NCBI GenBank assembly: GCA_004558145.1 | Contig: SFDQ01000010.1 | Location: forward strand, 55,286-119,285 | Length of the DNA stretch: 64,000 bases | Direction of reading: 5' to 3' | From: Oscillospiraceae bacterium | Lineage (GTDB): Bacteria; Bacillota_A; Clostridia; Oscillospirales; Ruminococcaceae | Shown: positions 40,890 to 48,527 of the stretch, in pieces | How positions within the stretch are numbered: the first letter of the stretch is position 1 | Layout: each line of letters starts with the position of its first letter | Program-made: the position numbers and the translations under genes | The notes under the pieces: model-generated | Told to the model about the DNA's origin: nothing | Database searches by the model: none | What the model saw: only the letters and a program-made list of their open reading frames with translations

Positions 40890-41942
40890 TTAGGCCAGTT
40901 CCAGATAGAGCCCGGCCAGCTTGAGGGTGGCGTTCAGGCCGTCCAGATGGGTGCGCTCCATGCCGTGGGAGGCGTGCACGCCCGGCCCGATGAGGGCGCC
41001 GCGGGCGTCCATGCCGGTGCGCCAGGCCGCGCCCACGTCGGAGCCGTAGTGGGGGTAGATGTCCACCGCGTAGTCCACGCTGTTTTCCTTGGCCAGCTGC
41101 ACCAGACGGCTGACCATGCCGTAGTCGTAGGGGCCGCCGGAGTCCTTGGCGCAGATGGACACCTGATACTCGGTGCAGGTCAGGTCCTCACCGATGCAGC
41201 CCATGTCCACCGCCAGCAGCTCGTCCACCACCGGCAGGGTGGCCCCGCCGTGGCCCACTTCTTCATGGACGGTGAGGGTGAAGTAGCTGTCAAACCGGGG
41301 GCGCATCCCGGTGGCGTGCATCCGCCACAAAAGGGTCAAGAGGCAGGCGGAGCTTGCCTTGTCGTCCAGGAAGCGGGACTTCACAAAGCCGCTCTCGGTC
41401 ACCACGGTCTTGGGGTCGTAGCAGACATAGTCGCCGGCGGCGATGCCCAGGGCCTCCACGTCCGCCTTCGTGCGCACCTTCTCGTCGATGCGCACCGCCA
41501 TGTTCTTTTCGTCCCGGGGACGGGTGGCCGCGTCGTCCTGCACATGGACGGCGGGGGAGAGGCTGAGCACCGTGCCGGTGTAGACCCTGCCGTCCCGGGT
41601 GTAGATGCGGCAGTATTCGCCGTCCAGGGTGGGCATCAGCGGGCCGCCCACCTTCGTGACCATCAGCATGCCGTCGGCGGTGACGGAGCGCACCATCAGG
41701 CCCAGGGTGTCCACATGGGCGCACAGGCCTACCGTGCGGCCGGCCTCCCGGCCGGGCACCTTCACCACCAGGTTGCCCTTATTGGTCAGCCGGGCCTCGA
41801 AGCCCAGCCCTTCCGCGATGTCCTTGGCCAGGGCCGTCGCCTTGTGGGTGAAGCCGCTGGGGCTGTCCTGCCCGAGGAGTTTTTTCAGGGTGTCCAGCAG
41901 GAAGGCCTGCTGCTCCTGTTCCAGCATTGTTTCGTCGTTCAT
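40890..41942 (-). CDS. M42-family aminopeptidase
   Basis: 350 residues. Cytosolic dinuclear metallopeptidase of the M42 (glutamyl aminopeptidase/FrvX) type. Metal and active-site segments are LCAHVDTLG, FLDDKASSAC, TVHEEVGHGG and the late HASHGMERTH. The start is ATG 41942 (MNDETM), with GGAGGAG 9 bases upstream. It is convergent with the flavodoxin gene and follows the LysR gene on the minus strand with a short gap. Substrate probably small peptides. Confidence 0.9.
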   Translation of the reverse strand: MNDETMLEQEQQAFLLDTLKKLLGQDSPSGFTHKATALAKDIAEGLGFEARLTNKGNLVVKVPGREAGRTVGLCAHVDTLGLMVRSVTADGMLMVTKVGGPLMPTLDGEYCRIYTRDGRVYTGTVLSLSPAVHVQDDAATRPRDEKNMAVRIDEKVRTKADVEALGIAAGDYVCYDPKTVVTESGFVKSRFLDDKASSACLLTLLWRMHATGMRPRFDSYFTLTVHEEVGHGGATLPVVDELLAVDMGCIGEDLTCTEYQVSICAKDSGGPYDYGMVSRLVQLAKENSVDYAVDIYPHYGSDVGAAWRTGMDARGALIGPGVHASHGMERTHLDGLNATLKLAGLYLELA

Positions 41943-42017
41943 TTCCCGTTTCTCCTCCCTCAAAAAGTTCTGGCTCCATCTTACAAAAAAACGCGCCAAA
42001 GTGCAAGGGCAGGCCCC

Positions 42018-42920
42018 TCACTCCCGGAAGGACTGCACCTTGTCCGGCGGCATGGTGCGCAGGTGGCGGTCCAGCATGTCCAGAAAGCGCTGGATGGCCG
42101 CCTCCTTGCGGCCGTTGTTGGTCAGGCAGTAGATGATCTGGTTGGGCGGCCCGTCCACCACGTCGTACATATGAGCGCCCATCTGCGCAAAGCGCAGTCC
42201 CGTCACATAGGGGGTGAACATCCAGGCGTCGCCGGTGAGAAAATAGCGGGACAGCGAAAAGTATTCCAGGATCACCACCGGCTCCACCGTCTCGTCGAAC
42301 CGGGCCCGGTGCCAGGCCATGAACTCCTTGTTCCAGCGCAGAAGCACCTCTTTGCTCGCGTCCAGCGAGCTCACCGTGACCCGCCCGTCGGTGTTGGGCA
42401 GCTCGCTGAACGACACCGCCACAAAGGCCTCGGAATAGGCCGGGCGGATCTGGGTGCCTGCGGGCATGGGCTGGGTGTAGTCCTGGATGGCGATGAACGC
42501 CAGGTCATACAGCTCCTTTTCCATGAACTGAAAGGCCGTTTCGGAAAAGGCGTTGTTCAGTTCCAGCAGATAGCCCTGGCGGGTGAACTCCACCAGCAGC
42601 CCGGAGAGGATGTTGTGCAGTACGCTGTCGGTGGCGGCGATGGACAGGTACTCCCGCTCCTGCACGTTGCGCAGAGCGTTCATCTCCGCCTGCAGGCGCT
42701 GCCACTTCTGGGCCACATGATAGAACTTCACCCCCTTAGGGGTGAGCTGTATCTCCCGGTGGCCCTTCTGCCGCACGAACAGCGCGCAGCCCAGCTCTTC
42801 CTCCATGGTCTGGATGCGCCGGGTCAGCGCCGGCTGGGTGATGAACAGCTTTTGCGCCGCCGCCGAGAGGGTGTTGTATTTCGCCACCGCCAGAAAGGCC
42901 TCGATTTCCAGCTGGGTCAC
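42018..42920 (-). CDS. LysR-family transcriptional regulator (second)
   Basis: 300 residues. The helix-turn-helix (LSAAAQKLFITQPALTRRIQTMEEELG) sits at the N-terminus, and the effector domain is ordinary. The start is GTG 42920, with AAGGAGG about 9 bases before it. It is divergent from a membrane protein, a PatB-type lyase and an NhaC antiporter, which are likely targets. A palindrome centred at about -65 of that operon supports this. Related in layout to the LysR at 4909. Confidence 0.9.
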   Translation of the reverse strand: MTQLEIEAFLAVAKYNTLSAAAQKLFITQPALTRRIQTMEEELGCALFVRQKGHREIQLTPKGVKFYHVAQKWQRLQAEMNALRNVQEREYLSIAATDSVLHNILSGLLVEFTRQGYLLELNNAFSETAFQFMEKELYDLAFIAIQDYTQPMPAGTQIRPAYSEAFVAVSFSELPNTDGRVTVSSLDASKEVLLRWNKEFMAWHRARFDETVEPVVILEYFSLSRYFLTGDAWMFTPYVTGLRFAQMGAHMYDVVDGPPNQIIYCLTNNGRKEAAIQRFLDMLDRHLRTMPPDKVQSFRE

Positions 42921-42942
42921 AGGCGTTTTCCTCCTTTTAAAT

Positions 42943-42958
42943 ATAAAGCGTTATTTAT
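42943..42958. promoter_or_regulatory. Candidate operator of the second LysR
   Basis: ATAAA-GCGTTA-TTTAT, centred about 65 bases before the predicted start of the 43104 operon and close to the LysR start codon. Confidence 0.5.
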
Positions 42959-42980
42959 AATATATATCGAATTTTGGCAT

Positions 42981-43009
42981 TTTACAAGGCTAAAGCATCG
43001 GGTTATACT
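42981..43009 (+). promoter_or_regulatory. Promoter of the 43104-46247 operon
   Basis: TTTACA (42981-42986), a 17-base spacer and TATACT (43004-43009). Confidence 0.65.
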
Positions 43010-43103
43010 GGGGCCAGAACAAGTTTTTCGACATAAAGTTTGAAAATTTTGGTCATTCTTCCTTTTTAAATATCAGTTTTGGGAATGATAGGAGGACTCT
43101 GCC

Positions 43104-43604
43104 GTGAAGCGGGACGTCTGGCGCGGCGCGCTGGCCTGTTTGCTGGCGGGCGGGCTGTTCGGACTGGCCAAGCTGCTGTTTGAGCTGGCGGGCGGCAGCT
43201 TCGGCACGCTGCTGTACTGCTGTTTTCTTGGCATCAGCTGCTGCCTTGCCGCCGGGGCCAGGGCCTGCTGGCTACCGGGCTATCTTTTGAGTCTGGCGGT
43301 GGGGCTGCTTTGGGTGGGCTTTTACACCGGCGCCGAGGCGGCGCTGCTGGCCACAGCGCTGCCGCCGCTGGCGGCCCGGGTGCTGGCCTTCGGGGCGGTG
43401 AGCGCCCTCATCGAGGCGGCCAACCTGTTCTGGCTGCGGCGCACCCCTGCCCGACACGCCATCCTACAGTTTTCCGCCATTATCGGATGCTTTTCCCGCG
43501 CGCCGGCCCAATACCCGGCGGTGGCCGCGGCCATCGCCACGGGCATCCTGGTGAGCATCCTCTACAAAGGCATCTACGGAGCCCTTCTGGACCCCGAGCA
43601 ATAA
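43104..43604 (+). CDS. Small polytopic membrane protein (DUF1097-like?)
   Basis: 166 residues with about five hydrophobic helices and no long loops. Size and helix pattern resemble DUF1097 proteins, but I am not certain. GTG 43104 follows AGGAGG. It is the first gene of an operon with a PatB-type lyase and an NhaC antiporter under a LysR regulator. The order suggests a role in moving a substrate or product of the lyase. Function not known. Confidence 0.6.
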   Translation: MKRDVWRGALACLLAGGLFGLAKLLFELAGGSFGTLLYCCFLGISCCLAAGARACWLPGYLLSLAVGLLWVGFYTGAEAALLATALPPLAARVLAFGAVSALIEAANLFWLRRTPARHAILQFSAIIGCFSRAPAQYPAVAAAIATGILVSILYKGIYGALLDPEQ

Positions 43605-43630
43605 CACCGAGCCGAAAGGAGCATCTTTTC

Positions 43631-44800
43631 ATGCAATATGAGTTTGACAAAACGCTGGACCACCGCCGGGACGATTCCATCCGCTGGAAGCAGCCGGCGG
43701 GCCGCGACGACATCCTCGGCATGGGCACCGCGGACCTGGACTTTTTCTGCGCGCCCTGCGTGAAGGAGGCGACGCAGGCGGTCTGCGACGAGAACACCTT
43801 CAACTACCGCTTCAAGCCCGGCCGCTATTACGAGGCGGTGCAGAACTGGTTTTTCCGCCGCTACGGCATGCGCACCCAGCGGGAGTGGCTGCGGGAGATC
43901 CCCAGCACCATCGGCTCGGTGCGGCTGACCATCGGGGCGATGTGCCACCCCGGTGACTATATCCTGATGCAGTCGCCCTATTTCGCACCGCTGAAATGGG
44001 CCGTGGAGGGGGCGGGCTGCCGCTTGGTGGAAAACCCGCTGGTGCTGAAAGACGGCCGCTACGAGGTGGATTTTGAGGACTTTGAGGCCAAGATCCGCAC
44101 CTATCACCCCACTCTGTTCATCCTTGTAAGCCCGCACAACCCCACCGGGCGGGTGTTCACCCGGGAAGAGCTGGCCCGCATGGCGGACATCTGCGCCGAG
44201 AATGGGGTGGTCATCCTGTCTGACGAGGTGCACTGCCTTATCACCTACGACGGGCACCGGCACACCCCCATCCTGGACGCCTCCGACCGGGCGCGGGAGA
44301 TCTCCATCCTCACCTTCAGCTTCAGCAAGGGCTTCAATCTGATGAGCCTGCCCCACGCCATGACCCTCATCGCCAACGAGGAGCTGCGCCGCCGGTGGGA
44401 CGCGTATGTGGTGCCCTTTGACTTTCATTACGCCTGCAACTCCTTCAGCATCGCGGCGGTGACCGCCATCGCCGAGGGGGGAGCGGACGCCTGGCTGGAG
44501 GAGGCCACCGCCTACCTCAAGCACAACCGGGACCTGTTCGCGGCCCTGGTGAAGGAGCGGGGCATCCCCCTGGACCCGCTGCCCCCGGAGGCCAGTTTTG
44601 TATACTGGATCGGCTGCTCCCGCACGGGGCTTGACCCGGACAAGCTGGGCGAGGCGTTTTTGGAAAAGGCGGGCATCAGCCTGAACAACGGTCTGGAACA
44701 CGGAGAGCAAGGGCGAGGCTTTATCCGTTTGAATTTTGGTGTGACGGAACAAACACTGCGGCAGGCGGTGGACCGGATCGACCGCATGTTCCGCAAATAA
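43631..44800 (+). CDS. PatB/MalY-type PLP-dependent C-S lyase or aminotransferase (second)
   Basis: 389 residues, same family as the gene at 3568 but clearly diverged. Landmarks are MGTADLDF, SPHNPTGRVFT, LSDEVHC and FSFSKGFNLMSL with the PLP lysine. The start ATG 43631 follows GAAAGGAGC. It lies between the small membrane protein and the NhaC antiporter. Likely reactions are beta-elimination from cystathionine or cysteine conjugates, or transamination. The pairing with a LysR and a transporter repeats the first module. Confidence 0.88.
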   Translation: MQYEFDKTLDHRRDDSIRWKQPAGRDDILGMGTADLDFFCAPCVKEATQAVCDENTFNYRFKPGRYYEAVQNWFFRRYGMRTQREWLREIPSTIGSVRLTIGAMCHPGDYILMQSPYFAPLKWAVEGAGCRLVENPLVLKDGRYEVDFEDFEAKIRTYHPTLFILVSPHNPTGRVFTREELARMADICAENGVVILSDEVHCLITYDGHRHTPILDASDRAREISILTFSFSKGFNLMSLPHAMTLIANEELRRRWDAYVVPFDFHYACNSFSIAAVTAIAEGGADAWLEEATAYLKHNRDLFAALVKERGIPLDPLPPEASFVYWIGCSRTGLDPDKLGEAFLEKAGISLNNGLEHGEQGRGFIRLNFGVTEQTLRQAVDRIDRMFRK

Positions 44801-44819
44801 AACAAAAGGAGAGAGAATT

Positions 44820-46247
44820 ATGAGCGAAAACACACCCGTAAAAGCGCCGAAGGAAATGACGCCGACCCTCGGCCTCATCGGCTTTCTGGTGCCCATCGGC
44901 GTGATGATCGTGTTCATCCTTCTGGGTGTGAACATGACCATCTGCATGCTGCTGGCCGATGTTCTTCTTTGCGGCTACGGCCTTCTTCTGGGCCATAAGT
45001 GGGACGAACTGGACGACGCCATGTGCAGCGGTGTGAAAGCCGTTGCCTCCGCGGCCATCATCATGATCCTGGTGGGCGTGCTGGTGGGCGTGTTCATGGC
45101 TGCCGGCACCATTCCCGCCATGCTTTACTACGGCTTCAAGGTCATCACCCCGATGTTCTTTCTGCCCGTGGCCTTTCTGCTGACCTGCTTCGTGGCCCTT
45201 TGCACCGGCACTTCCTGGGGCGCCGTGGGCACCATCGGCGTGGTTCTGATCGGCATGTCCACCGGCCTGAACATCCCCGTGTGGATCACCGCCGGCGCCA
45301 TCATCTCCGGCGCCCAGATGGGCGACAAGATGAGCCCCCTGTCCGACACCACCCTGCTGGCCGCCGCCTCCGCCGGCACCAGCGTGTTCAAGCATGTGGT
45401 GTCCATGTTCTACACCACCGTGCCCGCCGCGCTGATCTGCATCGTGCTGTACTTTGTGCTGGGGCTGAACAACGCCGGCGCCATTGACAAGGCCCAGATC
45501 CAGATGCTCAGCGACGGCCTCACCTCTTCCTTCAACATCAACCCGCTGATGCTGGTGCCCGTGGTGGTCGTGCTGGCCCTCTCGGTGAAGCGGGTGCCCG
45601 CCTTTTTGACCTTCGCCATCGGCATCGCCGTGGGCGGCGTTTGGGCCATGGTGTTCCAGGGCGTGAACATCCTGGACGTCTTTGGCTACGGCATGAGCGG
45701 CTTTGTGTCCGACACCGGCATCGAAAGCCTGGACAACCTGCTCAGCCGGGGCGGTATGTCCGGCATGATGGAGATGATCATCATGGTGCTTTTGTGCGGC
45801 ATGCTCAGCGGCTTGCTGGACAAACTGGGCGTGCTGAACCCCATCGTGAGCGCCATCACCGCCCGGGTGCACTCGGTGGGCGGTATCGTCACCGCCACGC
45901 TGGCCACCGCCGGCATCCTGGCCATCCCCGGCGGCCAGTACCCCCCGCTGACCGTGCCCGCCTTCGCCTTCAAGAGCGCCTACGACGAGATGGACATCAA
46001 CCGCGCCGTGCTGTCCCGCTCGATGGAGGACCTGGGCACCCTGCTGGTGGCCATCCTGCCCTGGGGCGCGGCGGCCGCCTACTACAGCGGTTCGCTGGGC
46101 GTTTCTCCCCTGGACTACATCCCCTTCACCTTCCTGCCCATGCTCAGCCCGCTGATCGCCGTCATCAACGCCTGGACCGGCATCGGTGTGTTCCGCACCA
46201 CCGACGAGGTGAAATACCGTCCCTTCTGGCGCCGCCCCAAGCAGTGA
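44820..46247 (+). CDS. NhaC-family Na+/H+ antiporter
   Basis: 475 residues with about 12 transmembrane helices. The ion-binding core is visible: CTGTSWGAVGTIGV and MGDKMSPLSDTTLL. The family exchanges Na+ for H+; some members exchange organic acids or amino acids such as malate/lactate. Last gene of the LysR-controlled operon, 19 bases after the lyase, with AAAAGGAGAG before the ATG. Given its neighbour, exchange of a lyase substrate or product is a fair alternative to pure ion exchange. Confidence 0.88.
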   Translation: MSENTPVKAPKEMTPTLGLIGFLVPIGVMIVFILLGVNMTICMLLADVLLCGYGLLLGHKWDELDDAMCSGVKAVASAAIIMILVGVLVGVFMAAGTIPAMLYYGFKVITPMFFLPVAFLLTCFVALCTGTSWGAVGTIGVVLIGMSTGLNIPVWITAGAIISGAQMGDKMSPLSDTTLLAAASAGTSVFKHVVSMFYTTVPAALICIVLYFVLGLNNAGAIDKAQIQMLSDGLTSSFNINPLMLVPVVVVLALSVKRVPAFLTFAIGIAVGGVWAMVFQGVNILDVFGYGMSGFVSDTGIESLDNLLSRGGMSGMMEMIIMVLLCGMLSGLLDKLGVLNPIVSAITARVHSVGGIVTATLATAGILAIPGGQYPPLTVPAFAFKSAYDEMDINRAVLSRSMEDLGTLLVAILPWGAAAAYYSGSLGVSPLDYIPFTFLPMLSPLIAVINAWTGIGVFRTTDEVKYRPFWRRPKQ

Positions 46248-46363
46248 ACTGCCGAACGCGGCCCTGACCTGCCCGGCCGCGCCGCCATCCATCGGGCGGC
46301 GCCGGGCCGGCTCGCCCTGCCTGTTTCTCTCTTGCCCGCATCACGCGAGGCTCTTCTGTCCCG

Positions 46364-46407
46364 CCGAAGCCCCCGGAGACCATCGCTCCGGGGGCTTCGG
46401 CCTGTTT
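46364..46407 (+). terminator. Terminator after the NhaC gene
   Basis: A 15-bp perfect stem (46364-46378 with 46386-46400), then CCTGTTT. A second bulged GC hairpin lies at 46271-46307. Confidence 0.7.
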
Positions 46408-46414
46408 ATGCGCC

Positions 46415-46443
46415 TTGCGCCCCCTTTGCTGGGCTTGTATAAT
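46415..46443 (+). promoter_or_regulatory. Promoter of the DUF4176 gene
   Basis: TTGCGC (46415-46420), a 17-base spacer and a perfect TATAAT (46438-46443). Confidence 0.7.
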
Positions 46444-46465
46444 GAAAGAAAAGGGGGCGCTTGTG

Positions 46466-46774
46466 ATGTACAAAAATCTTCTGCCCATCGGCTCGGTGGT
46501 GCTGCTCAAAGGCGGCCAAAAGCGGCTGATGATCTGCGGGCGCATCCAGACCCGGGCGGGCAGCGACAAGGTCTACGACTATTCCGCCTGCCTGTATCCC
46601 GAGGGCATCACCGGCCCGGCGGGCATGTACTTCTTTGACCGGGAGGCGGTGGAGACGGTGTTCTTCATCGGCTTTCAGGACAAAGAGGAGCTGGACTGGC
46701 GCGCCAATGTGCTGGACACACTGGGCGAGGTGGAAGTGCGGGACGGAAAGATCGTGCGCAAAGAGCAGGGGTGA
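46466..46774 (+). CDS. DUF4176-domain protein
   Basis: 102 residues. The segment LLPIGSVVLLKGGQKRLMICGR, then YDYSACLYPEGI and YFFDREAVETVFFIGFQD, matches DUF4176, a small cytosolic domain seen in Firmicutes, sometimes beside type VII secretion genes. None of those genes is present here. ATG 46466 follows AAGGGGG. It has its own strong promoter and no clear partner. Function unknown. Confidence 0.82.
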   Translation: MYKNLLPIGSVVLLKGGQKRLMICGRIQTRAGSDKVYDYSACLYPEGITGPAGMYFFDREAVETVFFIGFQDKEELDWRANVLDTLGEVEVRDGKIVRKEQG

Positions 46775-46835
46775 GCGCCGCGCCCCAAAGGCCGGAAAAG
46801 CGCGGCGGGGCGCGCTTTTTCCCGCCCCGGCAGCC

Positions 46836-46865
46836 TTGACAAGCCCGGAGGGAAAAGCGTATACT
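46836..46865 (+). promoter_or_regulatory. Promoter of the SAM adenosyltransferase gene
   Basis: A perfect TTGACA (46836-46841), an 18-base spacer and TATACT (46860-46865). Confidence 0.7.
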
Positions 46866-46904
46866 TAAGTGTAATTTTTGCGTGCAAAAGGACGTGTTGA
46901 GAGC

Positions 46905-47759
46905 ATGGAACCGCTGATCCTTCAATCTGACTTCGGCTATGCCGACGGCGCGGTGTGCGCCATGTACGGGGTGGCCCAGGGCGTGTGCCCCGAGCTGCGG
47001 GTGTTCGATCTGACCCACGACATCCCCCAGTACGACATCTGGGAGGCCAGCTACCGCCTCATCCAGACGGTGAGCTACTGGCCGAAAAACAGCGTTTTCG
47101 TGAGCGTGGTGGACCCGGGCGTGGGCTCCACCCGGCGCAGCATCGCGGTGAAGACCGCCGAGGGCCACTACATCATCACGCCGGACAACGGCACCCTCAC
47201 CCACATCAAGCGGATGTGCGGCATCGAAGAGGCCCGCATCATCGACGAGAGCGTGAACCGGCTGCCCAATTCCGGCGAGAGCTACACCTTCCACGGCCGT
47301 GACATCTACGCCTACACCGGCGCGCGGCTGGCTTCGGGCGTCATCACCTTCGAGCAGGTGGGTCCCCAGGTGCCGGTGGACAGCGTCATCGAGCTGCCGG
47401 TCATCGAGGCAAAGTGCGAGGAGGACGTCATCACCGGCACCATCGACGTGCTGGACGTGCGCTTCGGCTCGCTGTGGACCAACATCCCCCGGGAAATGTT
47501 CGCAAAGCTTGGCGTAAAGCACGGCGGCCGGGTGGAGGTGTCCATCGCCAACGACACCCGCACCCTCTACAAGAACATCATGGTCTATGCCAAGAGCTTT
47601 GCCGACGTGAACGTGGGCGAGCCGCTGCTCTACGTCAACAGCCTGGACTGCGTGGCCGTTGCCATCAACCAGGGCAGCTTCTCCAAGGCCTACAACATCG
47701 GCACCGGCATCACCTGGCGCATCGCTCTGCGCAAGGCGCCCCGCATCGTCTACGAATAA
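46905..47759 (+). CDS. S-adenosyl-L-methionine hydroxide adenosyltransferase (DUF62)
   Basis: 284 residues. The family splits S-adenosylmethionine with hydroxide to adenosine and methionine and is related to fluorinase. The triad known from characterised members is present: Asp70 and Arg77 in VVDPGVGSTRRS, and His130 in FHGRD. The N-terminal SDFGYADGAVCAM and the TPDNGTLT loop also fit. I chose ATG 46905. The ECF transporter follows within 90 bases, so the enzyme may supply or consume the transported compound; adenosine or methionine-related compounds are candidates. Confidence 0.9.
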   Translation: MEPLILQSDFGYADGAVCAMYGVAQGVCPELRVFDLTHDIPQYDIWEASYRLIQTVSYWPKNSVFVSVVDPGVGSTRRSIAVKTAEGHYIITPDNGTLTHIKRMCGIEEARIIDESVNRLPNSGESYTFHGRDIYAYTGARLASGVITFEQVGPQVPVDSVIELPVIEAKCEEDVITGTIDVLDVRFGSLWTNIPREMFAKLGVKHGGRVEVSIANDTRTLYKNIMVYAKSFADVNVGEPLLYVNSLDCVAVAINQGSFSKAYNIGTGITWRIALRKAPRIVYE

Positions 47760-47784
47760 GGCGGTGCATCCCGTTTGATTCTCC

Positions 47785-47807
47785 GCAAAAGGGGCGGTCC
47801 CTTTTGC
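47785..47807 (+). other. Hairpin before the ECF genes
   Basis: GCAAAAGGG pairs with CCCTTTTGC (loop GCGGT). A TTTTGTTTTT tract follows 10 bases later, so a partial terminator is possible. Confidence 0.45.
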
Positions 47808-47848
47808 CGGCGAATAGTTTTGTTTTTATAATGTGAGGAGTGTGCAAC

Positions 47849-48397
47849 ATGAAAAATTCTTCCATCAAGACCGTGGTCGCGGTGGGCATCGGCGCCGCCC
47901 TGTTCTTTGTGCTGGGCCGTTTCGTGGCCATCCCCAGCGGTGTGCCCAACACCAACATCAGCCTGCAGTACGCCATCCTGGGCATGCTGGCCGCCATGTA
48001 CGGCCCTGTGGCCGGCGGCCTCATCGGCTTCATCGGCCACACCCTGATCGACCTGTCCTGGGGCGGCAGCCCCTGGTGGAGCTGGGTCATCGCCTCCACC
48101 CTGGTGGGCGTGATCGTGGGCCTGGTCTCCAAGAAGCTGGCCCTCAGCGAGGGTGACTTCGGCAAGGGCAAGTTCGTTCTGTTCGCCGTGGCCAACGTGG
48201 TGGCCAACGCCATCTCCTGGCTGCTGGTGGCTCCCGGCCTGGATATTCTCATCTACGCCGAGCCCGCCGACAAGGTGTTCCTGCAGGGCGCCTTTGCCGC
48301 CATCGTCAACAGCCTGACCGCCGTCATCGTGGGCGGCCTGCTGGTGGCTGCTTTCTGCAAGACCATCGCCAAGAAGGGCTCGCTGGACAAGGAGTAA
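47849..48397 (+). CDS. UPF0397-family ECF transporter substrate-binding (S) component
   Basis: 182 residues with about five or six transmembrane helices. SIKTVVAVGIGAALFFVLGRF and HTLIDLSWGGSPWWSWVIAS match the UPF0397 group of ECF S components. It captures a small compound and docks to the EcfA-EcfT module encoded just downstream. The start is ATG 47849, with GTGAGGAG before it. The substrate is not established for this family; the SAM adenosyltransferase upstream hints at a nucleoside- or methionine-related molecule. Confidence 0.88.
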   Translation: MKNSSIKTVVAVGIGAALFFVLGRFVAIPSGVPNTNISLQYAILGMLAAMYGPVAGGLIGFIGHTLIDLSWGGSPWWSWVIASTLVGVIVGLVSKKLALSEGDFGKGKFVLFAVANVVANAISWLLVAPGLDILIYAEPADKVFLQGAFAAIVNSLTAVIVGGLLVAAFCKTIAKKGSLDKE

Positions 48398-48464
48398 GCT
48401 CCTTTCTCCGGCACTTCGCCCGTCGGAACGCTTGTGCGGCAAGCCGTTTCGGTGCGTTTTGCAT

Positions 48465-48494
48465 CGGGGGCAGGGCAGTGCCCTGCCCCCGTTT
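48465..48494 (+). terminator. Terminator-like hairpin between the S component and ecfA genes
   Basis: A 12-bp perfect stem (48465-48476 with 48480-48491), a 3-base loop, then TTTCCTTTG. It could lower ATPase expression relative to the S component. Confidence 0.6.
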
Positions 48495-48527
48495 CCTTTG
48501 ATTTTTGAACTGCGAGGAGCGCTGTCT

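Noticed and set aside
47803..47832. A TTGCCG-N17-TATAAT promoter just before the ECF S component
   Set aside because: It would start transcription at or after the ribosome site, leaving no usable leader. Probably chance AT-rich sequence.
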